A stretch of 34,149 bases of DNA, from NCBI GenBank assembly GCA_047605605.1, contig JASGFG010000039.1, positions 1 through 34,149 of the forward strand. The letters are read 5' to 3'. This document shows, one piece after another, positions 15,327-23,872 of the stretch. Source of the stretch: JAATGA01 sp047605605. GTDB lineage: Bacteria; Pseudomonadota; Alphaproteobacteria; Rhodobacterales; Rhodobacteraceae. Both the position numbers and the translations under genes were made by a program. The notes under the pieces are model-generated. The model was not told the DNA's origin. It saw nothing but the letters and a program-made list of their open reading frames with translations, and did no database searches. Numbering within the stretch: the stretch's first letter is position 1; every line of letters starts with the position of its first letter.

Positions 15327-16337
15327 ATGCCCTTTACCACCCTGAGCGGCTTTCGCGACCTGATCGCCACGCCACCCGGCCCCGATACCGTCGCCCGCGC
15401 CGCCGCCCTCGCGCGGAACGGACAGTTGACAAAGCCGCCGGGCGCGCTTGGGCGGCTGGAGGATGTGGCGATCTGGCTGGCCGGATGGCAGGGCCACGAA
15501 AAGCCGCAGGCCGATGCGGTGCAGATCGTGGTCTTCGCCGGCAACCATGGCGTGACGGCGCGCGGCATTTCCGCCTTTCCGCCCGAGGTGACGGTGCAGA
15601 TGGTCGCCAACTTCCGCCAGGGCGGGGCGGCGATCAACCAGCTGGCGAAATGCTTCGGCGCCGCCATGTCGGTTCAGGCGCTGGAGCTGGACCGTCCCAC
15701 CGCCGATTTCACCGCCGCCGCCGCGATGACCGAAGGCGAATGCGTCACCGCCCTGCGCTGCGGCTGGGATGCGGTCGATCCCGCCGCCGACATCCTGATC
15801 GTGGGCGAGATGGGGATCGGCAACACCACCCCCGCCGCCGCCATGGCCTGCGCGCTTTTCGGGGGGGCGCCAGTCGACTGGGCCGGGCGCGGCACGGGCC
15901 TCGACGATGCCGGGCTGGCCCGCAAGGCCGCGGTGGTGGCCGAGGGGCTGGCCCTGCACGCCCCGGCCCTGTCCGATCCGTTGCAGGTGCTGCGCCGCCT
16001 TGGCGGGCGCGAGATCGCCGCGATGACCGGCGCCATCGCCAGGGCGCGGGCCGAACGCATCCCGGTGATCCTGGACGGCTTTATCTGCACGGCCGCCGCC
16101 GCGGTGCTGGACCGGGCCCGGCCCGGCGCGCTGGACCATTGCATCGCCGGCCATGTCAGCGCCGAAGGGGGCCACCCCCGCCTGCTGGCCGCACTGGGCA
16201 AGGAACCGCTGGTCAGCCTTGGTCTGCGGCTTGGCGAAGGTTCTGGCGCGGCGGTGGCGCTTGGCCTCGTGAAGGCGGCGGTCGCCTGCCATTCCGGCAT
16301 GGCGACCTTTGCCGAGGCCGGCGTTTCGGGCGCCTGA
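15327..16337 (+). CDS. cobT: Nicotinate-nucleotide-dimethylbenzimidazole phosphoribosyltransferase
   Basis: This 336-aa enzyme makes alpha-ribazole phosphate from 5,6-dimethylbenzimidazole and nicotinate mononucleotide. Family motifs are KPPGALGRLEDVAIWLAGWQ (36-55), FAGNHGVTARGISAFP (70-85), GEMGIGNTTPAAA in the middle, and GLRLGEGSGAA near the C-terminus with the catalytic-type Glu at about residue 304. AAGGAG lies seven bases before the ATG at 15327; longer in-frame reading upstream overlaps cobS antisense and is unlikely. It ends one base before the stop of the convergent antiporter gene. Confidence 0.95.
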   Translation: MPFTTLSGFRDLIATPPGPDTVARAAALARNGQLTKPPGALGRLEDVAIWLAGWQGHEKPQADAVQIVVFAGNHGVTARGISAFPPEVTVQMVANFRQGGAAINQLAKCFGAAMSVQALELDRPTADFTAAAAMTEGECVTALRCGWDAVDPAADILIVGEMGIGNTTPAAAMACALFGGAPVDWAGRGTGLDDAGLARKAAVVAEGLALHAPALSDPLQVLRRLGGREIAAMTGAIARARAERIPVILDGFICTAAAAVLDRARPGALDHCIAGHVSAEGGHPRLLAALGKEPLVSLGLRLGEGSGAAVALGLVKAAVACHSGMATFAEAGVSGA

Positions 16338-16338
16338 G

Positions 16339-18321
16339 CTATTCCGCCGCCTCGGTCCGGGCCGGGGCGGCTGGCTCCGGCTCGACCACCAGGGGGGCGG
16401 GCACCAGGGGCGCGGGCGCGGGGATGGGCGAGGGTTCCATCACCCGCACCTCGTGCAGGTCGTCCATCATCGCCTCTTCCATGTCGCGGTCCAGCTTGCG
16501 GGCGCGGGCGATATAGGCCTCGTTCAGATGAACGGGCTGGCCCGGCACCCAAAGCTCTGCCATCTCGCGCAGGGCGGCGCGGTCGACGCGGAAATAGGTG
16601 CGCGACAGCTTTGCCGCCTCGTAGTCGGTGAACCCCATGTTTTCCAGCACATAGCGCCCGGCACGCAGCGAGGAATCAAAGGTTTCCCGAACGATGTCAT
16701 TCGCCCCGGCCCGGTAAAGCGCATAAACATTCACCCGGTCATAAGCGCGGGCGACGATGTGCAGGTCGGGCCGCTGCTGGCGGGCGTGGGTCACGATCCT
16801 GATCGCGTTTTCCGGGTTGTCGACCGCCACCACCAGAACCTGCGCCTGCTTCAGCCCCGCGGCTTCCAGCAGCTCGGGGCGGGCAGGGTCGCCGAAAAAG
16901 CCCTTTACCCCGAACTGGCGCAGGTTCTCGATGGTCGCAAGGTCGCTGTCCAGCACCACCGTCTGCACGCCCGAGGTGCGGACAAGGCTGTTCACCACCC
17001 GGCCAAAGCGACCGATCCCGGCGATGATCACCATGCCCTGTTCGTCGATCCGGTCCGGGGCGCGCTCGGGCGTGCGGCGCACCATCCGCCGCGCAAGGCG
17101 GTCATAGCCGATGAAAAGCGCGGGGGTCAGCAGCATCGACAACGAAATCACCAGGGCGGTGATCTCGGACTGGTCCTGCGTCAGGATGCCCTGCTGATGC
17201 GCGAAACTGGCGACGAGAAACCCGAATTCGCCCGCCTGCGCCAGCCCGAGCGCGAAAAGCCACACATCCCGCCCCCGCAGGCCAAAGACGGTGCCCAGGA
17301 CCAGCAGCACCACGGCCTTGATCGCGATCAGCCCCAGTGTCAGGCCAAGGATCAGCCCGGGCCGCGCCAGCAGCCCCGGAATGTCGATGCCGACGCCCAC
17401 GGTCATGAAGAACAGGCCCAGAAGCAGACCCTTGAACGGCTGGATATCCGCCTCGATCTGGTGGCGGAACTCCGAGTTTGCCAGCACCACCCCGGCCACG
17501 AAGGTGCCAAGGGCGGGCGACAGGCCCACCAGCATCATCAGGAACGCGATCCCCAGCACCAGCAGCAGCGAGATGAAGGTCGACATCTCCGGCAGGCGCG
17601 AGGCATGGACGAACCGGAACACCGGCCGCGTCAGGAAATGCCCGCCCAGGATGATCGCGGCGACAATGGCCAGCGTCAGCCCGGTGGCGGCCCAGTCGGG
17701 CAGTTCGTCCACAAGCGTCAGCAGCGGCTGCGCGACATTCTCGGCCGCCACCTCGGCGTGGCCGGAGGCAACGGTGTCGGCGATGCGCGCCGCCGTCCCC
17801 GGCTCGGGTTGCAGCGACAGCAGCGGGATCAGCGCCAGGATCGGCACCACCGCCACATCCTGCGTCAGCAGAACCGAAAAGGACGTGCGCCCCCCCGGCG
17901 TCCGCATCAGGTTCTTTTCGTTCAGCGTCTGAAGCACGATCGCGGTCGAGGACAGCGCCAGCATCATCCCCAGCACCAGCCCCATCTGCCAGGGATAGCC
18001 CAGGGCGACGACCGCCGCCGCGACAAGGGCCGCCGTCACCAGAACCTGGCTGCCGCCCAGACCCAGCAGCTTGTGGCGCATGTCCCACAGCGTCCGCGGC
18101 GCCAGTTCCAGCCCGATCAGGAACAGCATCAGCACCACGCCGAATTCCGCGAAATGCTGAAGCTCGGCCGCATCGGTGCCCGCGACATGCAGCACCGGCC
18201 CCACCAGGATGCCCGCCGCCAGATAGCCCAGAACCGAGCCCAGCCCCAGCCGCACCGCCAGCGGCACGACCAGCACCGCAGCGCCCAGATAGATACTGGC
18301 CTGAAGCAGGAATCCTTCCAT
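16339..18321 (-). CDS. Kef-type monovalent cation:proton antiporter (CPA2) with RCK domain
   Basis: This 660-aa inner-membrane protein has about twelve hydrophobic segments in residues 1-405, with the CPA2 motif TQDVAVVP at 153-160 and LSPALGTFVAGVVLANSEFR at 267-286. A cytoplasmic RCK/TrkA-N domain begins at GMVIIAGIGRFGRVVNSLVR (429-448), with an adenine-nucleotide-binding glycine pattern GxGRFG and the acidic VVLDSDLATIE strand end. KefB/KefC in E. coli export K+ and are gated by glutathione adducts; gating here is not visible. The last ~30 residues are Pro/Ala/Glu-rich. The start at 18321 (MEGFLLQASI) has AAAGGA upstream. A sigma-70-like promoter is seen at 18396-18424. Confidence 0.9.
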   Translation of the reverse strand: MEGFLLQASIYLGAAVLVVPLAVRLGLGSVLGYLAAGILVGPVLHVAGTDAAELQHFAEFGVVLMLFLIGLELAPRTLWDMRHKLLGLGGSQVLVTAALVAAAVVALGYPWQMGLVLGMMLALSSTAIVLQTLNEKNLMRTPGGRTSFSVLLTQDVAVVPILALIPLLSLQPEPGTAARIADTVASGHAEVAAENVAQPLLTLVDELPDWAATGLTLAIVAAIILGGHFLTRPVFRFVHASRLPEMSTFISLLLVLGIAFLMMLVGLSPALGTFVAGVVLANSEFRHQIEADIQPFKGLLLGLFFMTVGVGIDIPGLLARPGLILGLTLGLIAIKAVVLLVLGTVFGLRGRDVWLFALGLAQAGEFGFLVASFAHQQGILTQDQSEITALVISLSMLLTPALFIGYDRLARRMVRRTPERAPDRIDEQGMVIIAGIGRFGRVVNSLVRTSGVQTVVLDSDLATIENLRQFGVKGFFGDPARPELLEAAGLKQAQVLVVAVDNPENAIRIVTHARQQRPDLHIVARAYDRVNVYALYRAGANDIVRETFDSSLRAGRYVLENMGFTDYEAAKLSRTYFRVDRAALREMAELWVPGQPVHLNEAYIARARKLDRDMEEAMMDDLHEVRVMEPSPIPAPAPLVPAPLVVEPEPAAPARTEAAE

Positions 18322-18395
18322 TCCCGGTCCTTTCGGAGGCTTGGCGATGTGGGTCTTGCGGGGGGCCGCGCGTTGGCCCGCCCCCTTGGCCCCGA

Positions 18396-18424
18396 GCGTT
18401 AGCTTGCGGCCGGGCGCCTGTCCA
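18396..18424 (-). promoter_or_regulatory. Promoter candidate for the Kef-type antiporter gene
   Basis: Read on the minus strand, TGGACA (18424-18419), a 17-bp spacer and TAACGC (18401-18396) lie about 75 bp upstream of the start codon. The -35 is 5/6 to consensus; the -10 is weak and lacks the final T. Confidence 0.35.
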
Positions 18425-18530
18425 TGGGCGAAAGGTGCGGGGGCATCAACCTTTCGGCAGCGCGGCGTCAAAGGGATGCCGTCGCCGCGGGGGATGAGTC
18501 AGCCCTGACACATTGCGTGAAACGCCGCGA

Positions 18531-21392
18531 TCAGCCCTCGGGCAGCGTCAGGCTGAGCATCCGGCTGCCCTTCTGGTAGCGGACTTCGCTTGTGGTGATG
18601 GCGGCGACGCGGCCGCCGTCCAGCGTGTCGCCGACCTTGACCTTGCTGTAGCGGCCGTTCGACTGCCGGACCAGCGCATAGCGGTTCGAGGCCGAGCCAT
18701 AGACGCCGATCAGGTTGGTCTTGGACAGGTTGATCGCATTGGCGAATGTGGCCTGCTTGGCGACCGAGGCCTTGACCGGGATCTTCGGCGCGGCGCTGGC
18801 CACTTCGGGTTCGTCGTCGGCCTCGGCCTCGGTGCGGGCGGCGGGTTCGGGCTGCGGTTGCGCCTTGGGCTGGGCCGTCGCCACGACCTGGGGCTGGGGT
18901 TGCGCCTCGGGCTCCGCCGCGCGGACGGCGGCGGCGACCGCCGCCTCGACCGCGCGCGACAGATCGCGCGGGCGGGGTGCGGGACGGCTGGAAATCGCCA
19001 GCGCGCCGGGCGGAAGCTGGGCCGAGGCCAGCGTGACCTCGGGGTTGGCGGTCGATGCGGCGGCGGCCGCCTTTCGGGCCGCGTCGCCTGCCGCCACAAC
19101 GGCGGCGGTGCGCCCCTGCGGACGAAGCGATGCGGTGCTGGCATCGTTCACAACCGGGGCCGCGGCATCATCCTGCGCGGGGGCCAGACCCTCGGGGCGG
19201 GCCTTGGGACGTGCGCCCGCCAGGGCAGGGTCCGCGGGCGGCAAGGGCGCAGCTTCTGCCGCGGGCAACGCCGCCGCGGGTTGGGCAACGACGGGTGCAG
19301 TTGCCACCGCGGCGGCGGCCGTCACGCTGGCCGGACGCTCGGGGGGCAGCACCTTGGGCCTGCCCGCGATCAGCGTCACGCCATCGGGGGTGACGATGCC
19401 CTGCGGCGTCGGAACGATCCGCCCTTCGGCATCGAACTTGTAGACGGTGCCAAAGGGGGGCGGCGCGGCGCCGGTGGCCGGGGCCGCATCCGTGCCGGCC
19501 GGCGGCGTGGTCAATGCCTGCGGGTCGGTCGTGGCAGGCGGGGTATCGGCGGTCGCAAGGAAAATCTCGTCTTGCGGCGCGTCGGATGCGGGCGCTGCGG
19601 GGGCGGACGAGGCCGCGGCATCCGTTGTCGGCGCGGGTTCGGGCGCGGGCTGTGCAGCGGCGATTTCCGCCGCAGTCGCCTCGGTCGTCGCCTCGGCCGG
19701 TGTCGCCTCAGCTGGCGCGGTTTCGACGGTTGCCGTGTCGGGAGGCAGGTCGCTGGCGGCATCCGCATCCTGCCCCTCGGCCGGGAAATCCGCCGGGTCC
19801 TGCAGGTCTGCCGCCATCTCATCCTGTTCCGAGGGCGCGGCGCCTTCGCCGGAAACCACTGTCGTATCAGCAGGTTGCGTCTCGTTCTTCGAGCTGGTTA
19901 TGAAGGACGATACCGCCGCCGCGACGGCGATGATCACCACAAGCGCAATCGTCAGGATCAGGCCCAGATAGCGCGGTTTGCCCCGCACGGGCAGGTCGCG
20001 GGTCTTGAAGGTCGTGCCGGGCGCCATCGTGGCGGCCGCAGCCGCGGCCTGCGGCGTGACGGGCGGACGTGGCGTCGGCGTGGCCGGCTGCGGCGCCGGG
20101 GCCTTGCGCTTTTTCGTGCCCGGAATCGTCTGCGCCGTCACACCGGCCGAGGCCGCGGTGCGGGCGGGCGCGGCCTTGGGGCGCAGCGGCGGCAGATCGG
20201 GCACCTTTGCCGCAGGACGGGGCGCCTGCGGACGGGCGGCCGGGCCGACGGGCGGAGGGGCCTTTGCCGGGGCGGTCAGCGGCGGCACGGTCGTGCCGCC
20301 CGCCCGGCGGCTGGCAAAGGCCGAAAGCATCGCGGTCGACGGCATCGGCGGCAGATCATCCTCGGCCGGGGCGCCTGCCACGGACTCCGGCGCGGTCGGG
20401 GCTTCGTCCTCGACCGGAACGTCGATGGCCATCGGCGCCTCGTCGGCAGGCTGGCGCGGCTGGGGCGCAAAGGGCGGACGCGCGGCATCCGGCCCGGAAA
20501 TCGACAGCGCCGGTGCCGCCTCGAACTCCTCGGCCAGGGGGGCTGGCGCAAGCAGATCCGTCTCGGGCAGATCGGGGCCTGGCAGGTCCAGAGGCTCGGG
20601 GTCGAAGGCGGGCGTGGGGCCCGGTTCCGGTGGGACGGGCGGGGGCGGGTCTTGCGGCGGCAGCGGCACGGGATCGGGCGCCGGGCCGGGGTCTTCCTGC
20701 GGCGCGGGGTCCGGGGGCAGGTCGGGCCGGGGCGGAATGCCCTCGGGCTCGGCCGGGGGCAGTTCGTCGGGCGCGGACTGCGGCAGGGGATCGCCCTGCG
20801 CGGCAATGGCGTCCATATCCGCGGCGCCCGGCACGACCAGCGGCAGCCCGCGGTCGACCACGACCACCGGCGCCAGATCGCGTTCGACCCGGTCGCCGCC
20901 GTGCAGGAAGGCCGAGGCCATGCCAGAGGTGCCGAACCACGGCTCGCCCGCAAAGGCGCCCTCGGGCGGAATGGCGGCGAAGCCGACCGGGTTCATCCGG
21001 TGCTGCATCGCAAAGCTTTCCGCCTCTTCCAGCGTTTCGCGGGCGATGACGGCGACTTGAACATCCTCTCCGGCACCGGACCAGTCGAAGACCAGATCAT
21101 CCGCGGCATAGGGGGTGCGGCCATCCAGCCCGTCGCGGATCTGGGCCCTGCGGTCGGCGTCGTCGGGACCGGGTGCCACGAGATCGGTATAAAGGATCTG
21201 GCTGTTCGGGATGATCAGCTTGGTGGTGATGCCTTCGGGCGAAAGCTCCAGCGCAATCGCGCGCAGATCGTCCAGCCCCTGCGCCATGTCGCCATCCATC
21301 GCGACCTCGCCCACCTCGCGCCAGCCGCGCGGAGTGCGGAACAGAAGCGCGACCGTTTCGTCGCGGAAGTCGAGCGCAAAGTTCGGTTTCAT
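18531..21392 (-). CDS. Large protein with PilM/GspL-like N-terminus and PilP/GspC-like C-terminus
   Basis: This 953-aa protein has three parts. Residues 1-170 (MKPNFALDFRDETVALLFRT, then KLIIPNSQILYTDLV, GLDGRTPYAADDLVFDW and VAVIARETLEEAESFAMQ) resemble the actin-like cytoplasmic domain of GspL/PilM. Residues 170-470 are a Pro/Ala/Glu low-complexity region. One membrane segment lies near 475-500 (LGLILTIALVVIIAVAAAVS). A second Ala/Pro-rich linker follows to about 880. The last 60 residues (GVYGSASNRYALVRQSNGRY, then VKVGDTLDGGRVAAI) look like the periplasmic HR/PilP domain of GspC or PilP. The topology cytoplasm-membrane-periplasm fits a fused inner-membrane platform component. No other pilus or type II secretion gene is nearby. 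No Shine-Dalgarno is present; TAGACC lies eight bases upstream of the ATG. Domain calls are by eye and moderate. Confidence 0.75.
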   Translation of the reverse strand: MKPNFALDFRDETVALLFRTPRGWREVGEVAMDGDMAQGLDDLRAIALELSPEGITTKLIIPNSQILYTDLVAPGPDDADRRAQIRDGLDGRTPYAADDLVFDWSGAGEDVQVAVIARETLEEAESFAMQHRMNPVGFAAIPPEGAFAGEPWFGTSGMASAFLHGGDRVERDLAPVVVVDRGLPLVVPGAADMDAIAAQGDPLPQSAPDELPPAEPEGIPPRPDLPPDPAPQEDPGPAPDPVPLPPQDPPPPVPPEPGPTPAFDPEPLDLPGPDLPETDLLAPAPLAEEFEAAPALSISGPDAARPPFAPQPRQPADEAPMAIDVPVEDEAPTAPESVAGAPAEDDLPPMPSTAMLSAFASRRAGGTTVPPLTAPAKAPPPVGPAARPQAPRPAAKVPDLPPLRPKAAPARTAASAGVTAQTIPGTKKRKAPAPQPATPTPRPPVTPQAAAAAATMAPGTTFKTRDLPVRGKPRYLGLILTIALVVIIAVAAAVSSFITSSKNETQPADTTVVSGEGAAPSEQDEMAADLQDPADFPAEGQDADAASDLPPDTATVETAPAEATPAEATTEATAAEIAAAQPAPEPAPTTDAAASSAPAAPASDAPQDEIFLATADTPPATTDPQALTTPPAGTDAAPATGAAPPPFGTVYKFDAEGRIVPTPQGIVTPDGVTLIAGRPKVLPPERPASVTAAAAVATAPVVAQPAAALPAAEAAPLPPADPALAGARPKARPEGLAPAQDDAAAPVVNDASTASLRPQGRTAAVVAAGDAARKAAAAASTANPEVTLASAQLPPGALAISSRPAPRPRDLSRAVEAAVAAAVRAAEPEAQPQPQVVATAQPKAQPQPEPAARTEAEADDEPEVASAAPKIPVKASVAKQATFANAINLSKTNLIGVYGSASNRYALVRQSNGRYSKVKVGDTLDGGRVAAITTSEVRYQKGSRMLSLTLPEG

Positions 21393-21563
21393 GTCACGGG
21401 TCTAGCACGGGAAAAGGGGCAGCGGGAACGCGCCCCGCGGGTCGCGCCTTTCCTACAGCAGCTTTCCGCCGAATGAAAGAAAAACACCCGTGAGCGGCCC
21501 AAGGATGGCCTTGCCTCGCGCGTCCAAGATACGAAATGTCGCAGGAATCCAAAGGAGGACCAT

Positions 21564-22241
21564 ATGCGCATCCTGAAACCCCTGATCCTTGCCGTCGCCC
21601 TGGCCGGTCCGGCCGCGGCCGACGATGCCCGCATCACCGTGACGGGCGAGGGCACGGTGCAGGCCGTGCCCGACATCGCCACCATCAGTCTGGGCGTGAC
21701 CACCCAGGACGCCAGCGCCGCCGGGGCGCTGGCCGCCAACACCACCGCGCTGGCCGCCGTGCTGGACCGGATGAAGGCCGCGGGGATCGAGGGTCGGGAT
21801 ATCCAGACCTCGAACCTGTCGGTCAGTCCGAACTGGTCGAACTACGATTCCTCGACCCCGCAGAAGATCACGGGATATACCGCGACCAATATGGTGACGG
21901 TCACGGTCCGCGATCTGGGCAAGCTGGGCGCGGTGCTGGACAAGGCCGTGACCGATGGCGCCAACACCCTGAACGGGTTGAGCTTTGGTCTGGCCGACAT
22001 GAAGCCCGCGCTGGACGAGGCGCGCAAGCGCGCCGTCGCCGATGCGCTGGACCGGGCAAGGCTGCTGACGGGTGCGGCGGGCGTCGGGCTGGGGCAGATC
22101 GTTTCGATTTCCGAGAATGGCGGCTATTCGCCCCCCGTGCCGATGTTCCGCGCCGAGGCGAAGATGGACGCCGTTCCCGTCGCGCAGGGCGAGATGGGAA
22201 TCTCTGCCTCGGTCACGCTGGTTTTCGATCTGAAACAGTGA
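21564..22241 (+). CDS. SIMPL (DUF541) domain exported protein
   Basis: This 225-aa protein begins MRILKPLILAVALAGPAAAD, a Sec signal peptide with cleavage after AAA, and continues with RITVTGEGTVQAVPDIATIS, the diagnostic SIMPL opening. Further family patterns are IQTSNLSVSPNW, ITGYTATNMVTVTVRDLGKL and ARKRAVADALDRARLLTGAA. SIMPL proteins are periplasmic or surface oligomers (BP26 in Brucella) of unclear function, sometimes linked to oxidative stress. AAAGGAGG lies five to seven bases before the ATG, the best ribosome binding site in the window, suggesting strong translation. A perfect hairpin after the gene (22261) separates it from metY. Confidence 0.92.
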   Translation: MRILKPLILAVALAGPAAADDARITVTGEGTVQAVPDIATISLGVTTQDASAAGALAANTTALAAVLDRMKAAGIEGRDIQTSNLSVSPNWSNYDSSTPQKITGYTATNMVTVTVRDLGKLGAVLDKAVTDGANTLNGLSFGLADMKPALDEARKRAVADALDRARLLTGAAGVGLGQIVSISENGGYSPPVPMFRAEAKMDAVPVAQGEMGISASVTLVFDLKQ

Positions 22242-22260
22242 CTTGCGTGGCAAAGTTGAA

Positions 22261-22280
22261 GCGGCCCCTGCGGGGGCCGC
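22261..22280. terminator. Bidirectional hairpin between the SIMPL gene and metY
   Basis: GCGGCCCC (22261-22268) pairs perfectly with GGGGCCGC (22273-22280) around the loop TGCG. It lies 20 nt after the SIMPL stop and 18 nt before the metY stop. The following bases are CTTGACGTT and there is no long U-run. Confidence 0.65.
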
Positions 22281-22298
22281 CTTGACGTTCGGGGCCGT

Positions 22299-23582
22299 TC
22301 AGGCCGTGGCCTTGGTCAGCGCCTGATCCAGATCTGCGATGATGTCGGCGGCATCCTCGATCCCGATCGACACCCGCACCACATTGGGCGAGGCGCCGGC
22401 GGCGATCTGCTGCGCCTCGGTCAACTGGCGATGGGTGGTCGATGCCGAATGGATGATCAGGCTGCGCGCATCGCCCAGGTTCGCGACATGGCTGAACAGC
22501 TTTACATTGTCGATCAGCCGCACGCAGGCGTCATAGCCGCCCTTCAGCGCGAATGTGAACAGCGCCCCGGCCCCCTTGGGCGAGATCGTCGCGACCCGCC
22601 CGTGCCAGGGCGAGGACGGCAGGCCCGCATAGGTGACGTATTCGACCCGCGGATCCGCCTCCAGCCATTCGGCGACCTTCTGCGCATTCTCCACATGTTT
22701 CGCCATGCGCAGGCCCAGCGTCTCGATCCCCATCAGGGTGTAATGCGCCCCCTGCGGGTTCATCGTCATGCCAAGGTCGCGCAGCCCGACCGCGATGGAG
22801 TGGAAGGTAAAGGCCATCGCCCCGAGCGCGCCGTGAAAGTTCAGCCCGTGATAGGCGGGTTCGGGTTCGGACAGCGACGGGAACTTGCCCGATTTCGACC
22901 AGTCGAAACGCCCCGAATCGACAATCGCCCCGCCGGTGACGGTGCCGTTGCCGGTCAGGTATTTCGTCACCGAATGCACGACCAGCGTGGCGCCGTGGTC
23001 GATGGGTTTGACCAGCCACGGCGTCGCCAGCGTGTTGTCCACGATCAGCGGCAGGCCCGCCTTGTCAGCGACCTTGGCCACGGCGTCGAGGTCGGTGATA
23101 TAGCCGCCGGGGTTGGCGATGGATTCGCAGAAGATCGCGCGGGTTTTGTCGTCGATCGCTGCCTCGACCGCGGCCAGATCGTCGAAATCGACGAACCGCG
23201 CCGACCAGCCAAAGCGTTTGATCGTCTGGGAAAACTGGGTGATCGTGCCGCCGTAAAGCCGCGTCGAGGCGACGATGTTCAGCCCCGGCCCCATCAGCGG
23301 GAACAGCGCCATGATCTGTGCCGCATGGCCCGAGGAACAGCAGACGGCACCCGCGCCGCCTTCCAGCGCGGCGATGCGGCTGGCCAGTGCGGAAACGGTC
23401 GGGTTGGTCAGGCGGGAATAGATATAGCCCACCTCTTGCAGCCCGAACAGTTTCGCGGCGTGATCGGCATCGCGGAACACATAGGCGGTGGTCTGATAGA
23501 TCGGCACCTGCCGCGCGCCGGTGGCGGGGTCGGGCGCGGCGCCCGCGTGGATGGCCAGTGTGTCGAAGCCCTGATCGCTCAT
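22299..23582 (-). CDS. metY: O-acetylhomoserine aminocarboxypropyltransferase / sulfhydrylase
   Basis: This 427-aa PLP enzyme makes homocysteine from O-acetylhomoserine and sulfide for methionine synthesis. It opens GFDTLAIHAGAAPDPATGAR and has the PLP lysine in HSVTKYLTG at about residue 207, with Asp182 in PLIVDNTLATPW contacting the cofactor. YSRLTNPT near 55-62 is the gamma-family substrate and phosphate motif. Insertions around residues 225-260 (SEPEPAYHGLNF) distinguish the MetY class from shorter MetB/MetZ enzymes. Two ATGs are in tandem; GGAGG is five bases before the second (23582) but only two before the first, so 23582 is chosen. A sigma-70 promoter lies upstream at 23610-23638. 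Confidence 0.93.
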   Translation of the reverse strand: MSDQGFDTLAIHAGAAPDPATGARQVPIYQTTAYVFRDADHAAKLFGLQEVGYIYSRLTNPTVSALASRIAALEGGAGAVCCSSGHAAQIMALFPLMGPGLNIVASTRLYGGTITQFSQTIKRFGWSARFVDFDDLAAVEAAIDDKTRAIFCESIANPGGYITDLDAVAKVADKAGLPLIVDNTLATPWLVKPIDHGATLVVHSVTKYLTGNGTVTGGAIVDSGRFDWSKSGKFPSLSEPEPAYHGLNFHGALGAMAFTFHSIAVGLRDLGMTMNPQGAHYTLMGIETLGLRMAKHVENAQKVAEWLEADPRVEYVTYAGLPSSPWHGRVATISPKGAGALFTFALKGGYDACVRLIDNVKLFSHVANLGDARSLIIHSASTTHRQLTEAQQIAAGASPNVVRVSIGIEDAADIIADLDQALTKATA

Positions 23583-23609
23583 CATATCCTCCCTGAACGG
23601 TTGGCGCGC

Positions 23610-23638
23610 AGGCTAGGGTATCGGGGGCCATGGCTCAA
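23610..23638 (-). promoter_or_regulatory. Sigma-70-like promoter of metY
   Basis: On the minus strand TTGAGC (23638-23633), a 17-bp spacer and TAGCCT (23615-23610) give a well-spaced promoter. The start would be near 23603, leaving about 20 nt of leader with GGGAGG ahead of the metY start codon. A leader this short leaves no room for a SAM riboswitch. Confidence 0.55.
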
Positions 23639-23692
23639 CAGCCACAAAGGGAACGGCGCGGTCGATTTCGTCGCAGGACGGGGAAGGGGAAT

Positions 23693-23861
23693 CTACGCGC
23701 GGTCGTCCTTTGGGCTGCCCAGCACCACATAGGTGGTCAGCGATCCCGGATGCGGCAGCAACCCCCAGCACATCCGTATGGAAATGCTTGCAGGCGGTAA
23801 GGTCCGCACATTCCACTCGCAACAGGTGTTCGACGGTTCCGGTGATGTTGTGGCACTTCGC
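23693..23861 (-). pseudogene. 3' remnant of an Lrp/AsnC-family regulator gene, frameshifted
   Basis: Translated on the minus strand, this region gives CHNITGTVEHLLRVECADLT, then ACKHFHTDVLG, and after a frame change LLPHPGSLTTYVVLGSPKDD followed by RA and TAG. This is the effector-binding (RAM) domain end of Lrp/AsnC proteins ('TG..EYLLRV...DL..Y..FH...L..LP.....S.VVL...K'). The two halves are in different frames; the C5 tract at 23762-23766 (minus-strand GGGGG) is the obvious site of a one-base insertion. Roughly 55 codons remain of an expected 150-160; the HTH N-terminus is gone. The remnant abuts the tail of a LysE gene on the other strand. Confidence 0.75.
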
Positions 23862-23872
23862 GCACCTAGGGC

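Noticed and set aside
18513..21476. 987-codon open frame on the plus strand opposite the GspL-like gene
   Set aside because: The product is almost pure Arg/Gly low complexity, while the minus strand has a membrane segment and recognisable end domains. Considered an artefact of the Ala/Pro-rich coding sequence.
23583..23692. SAM-type riboswitch upstream of metY
   Set aside because: The metY promoter candidate leaves only about 20 nt of leader, and no SAM-II or related core was found in this gap.
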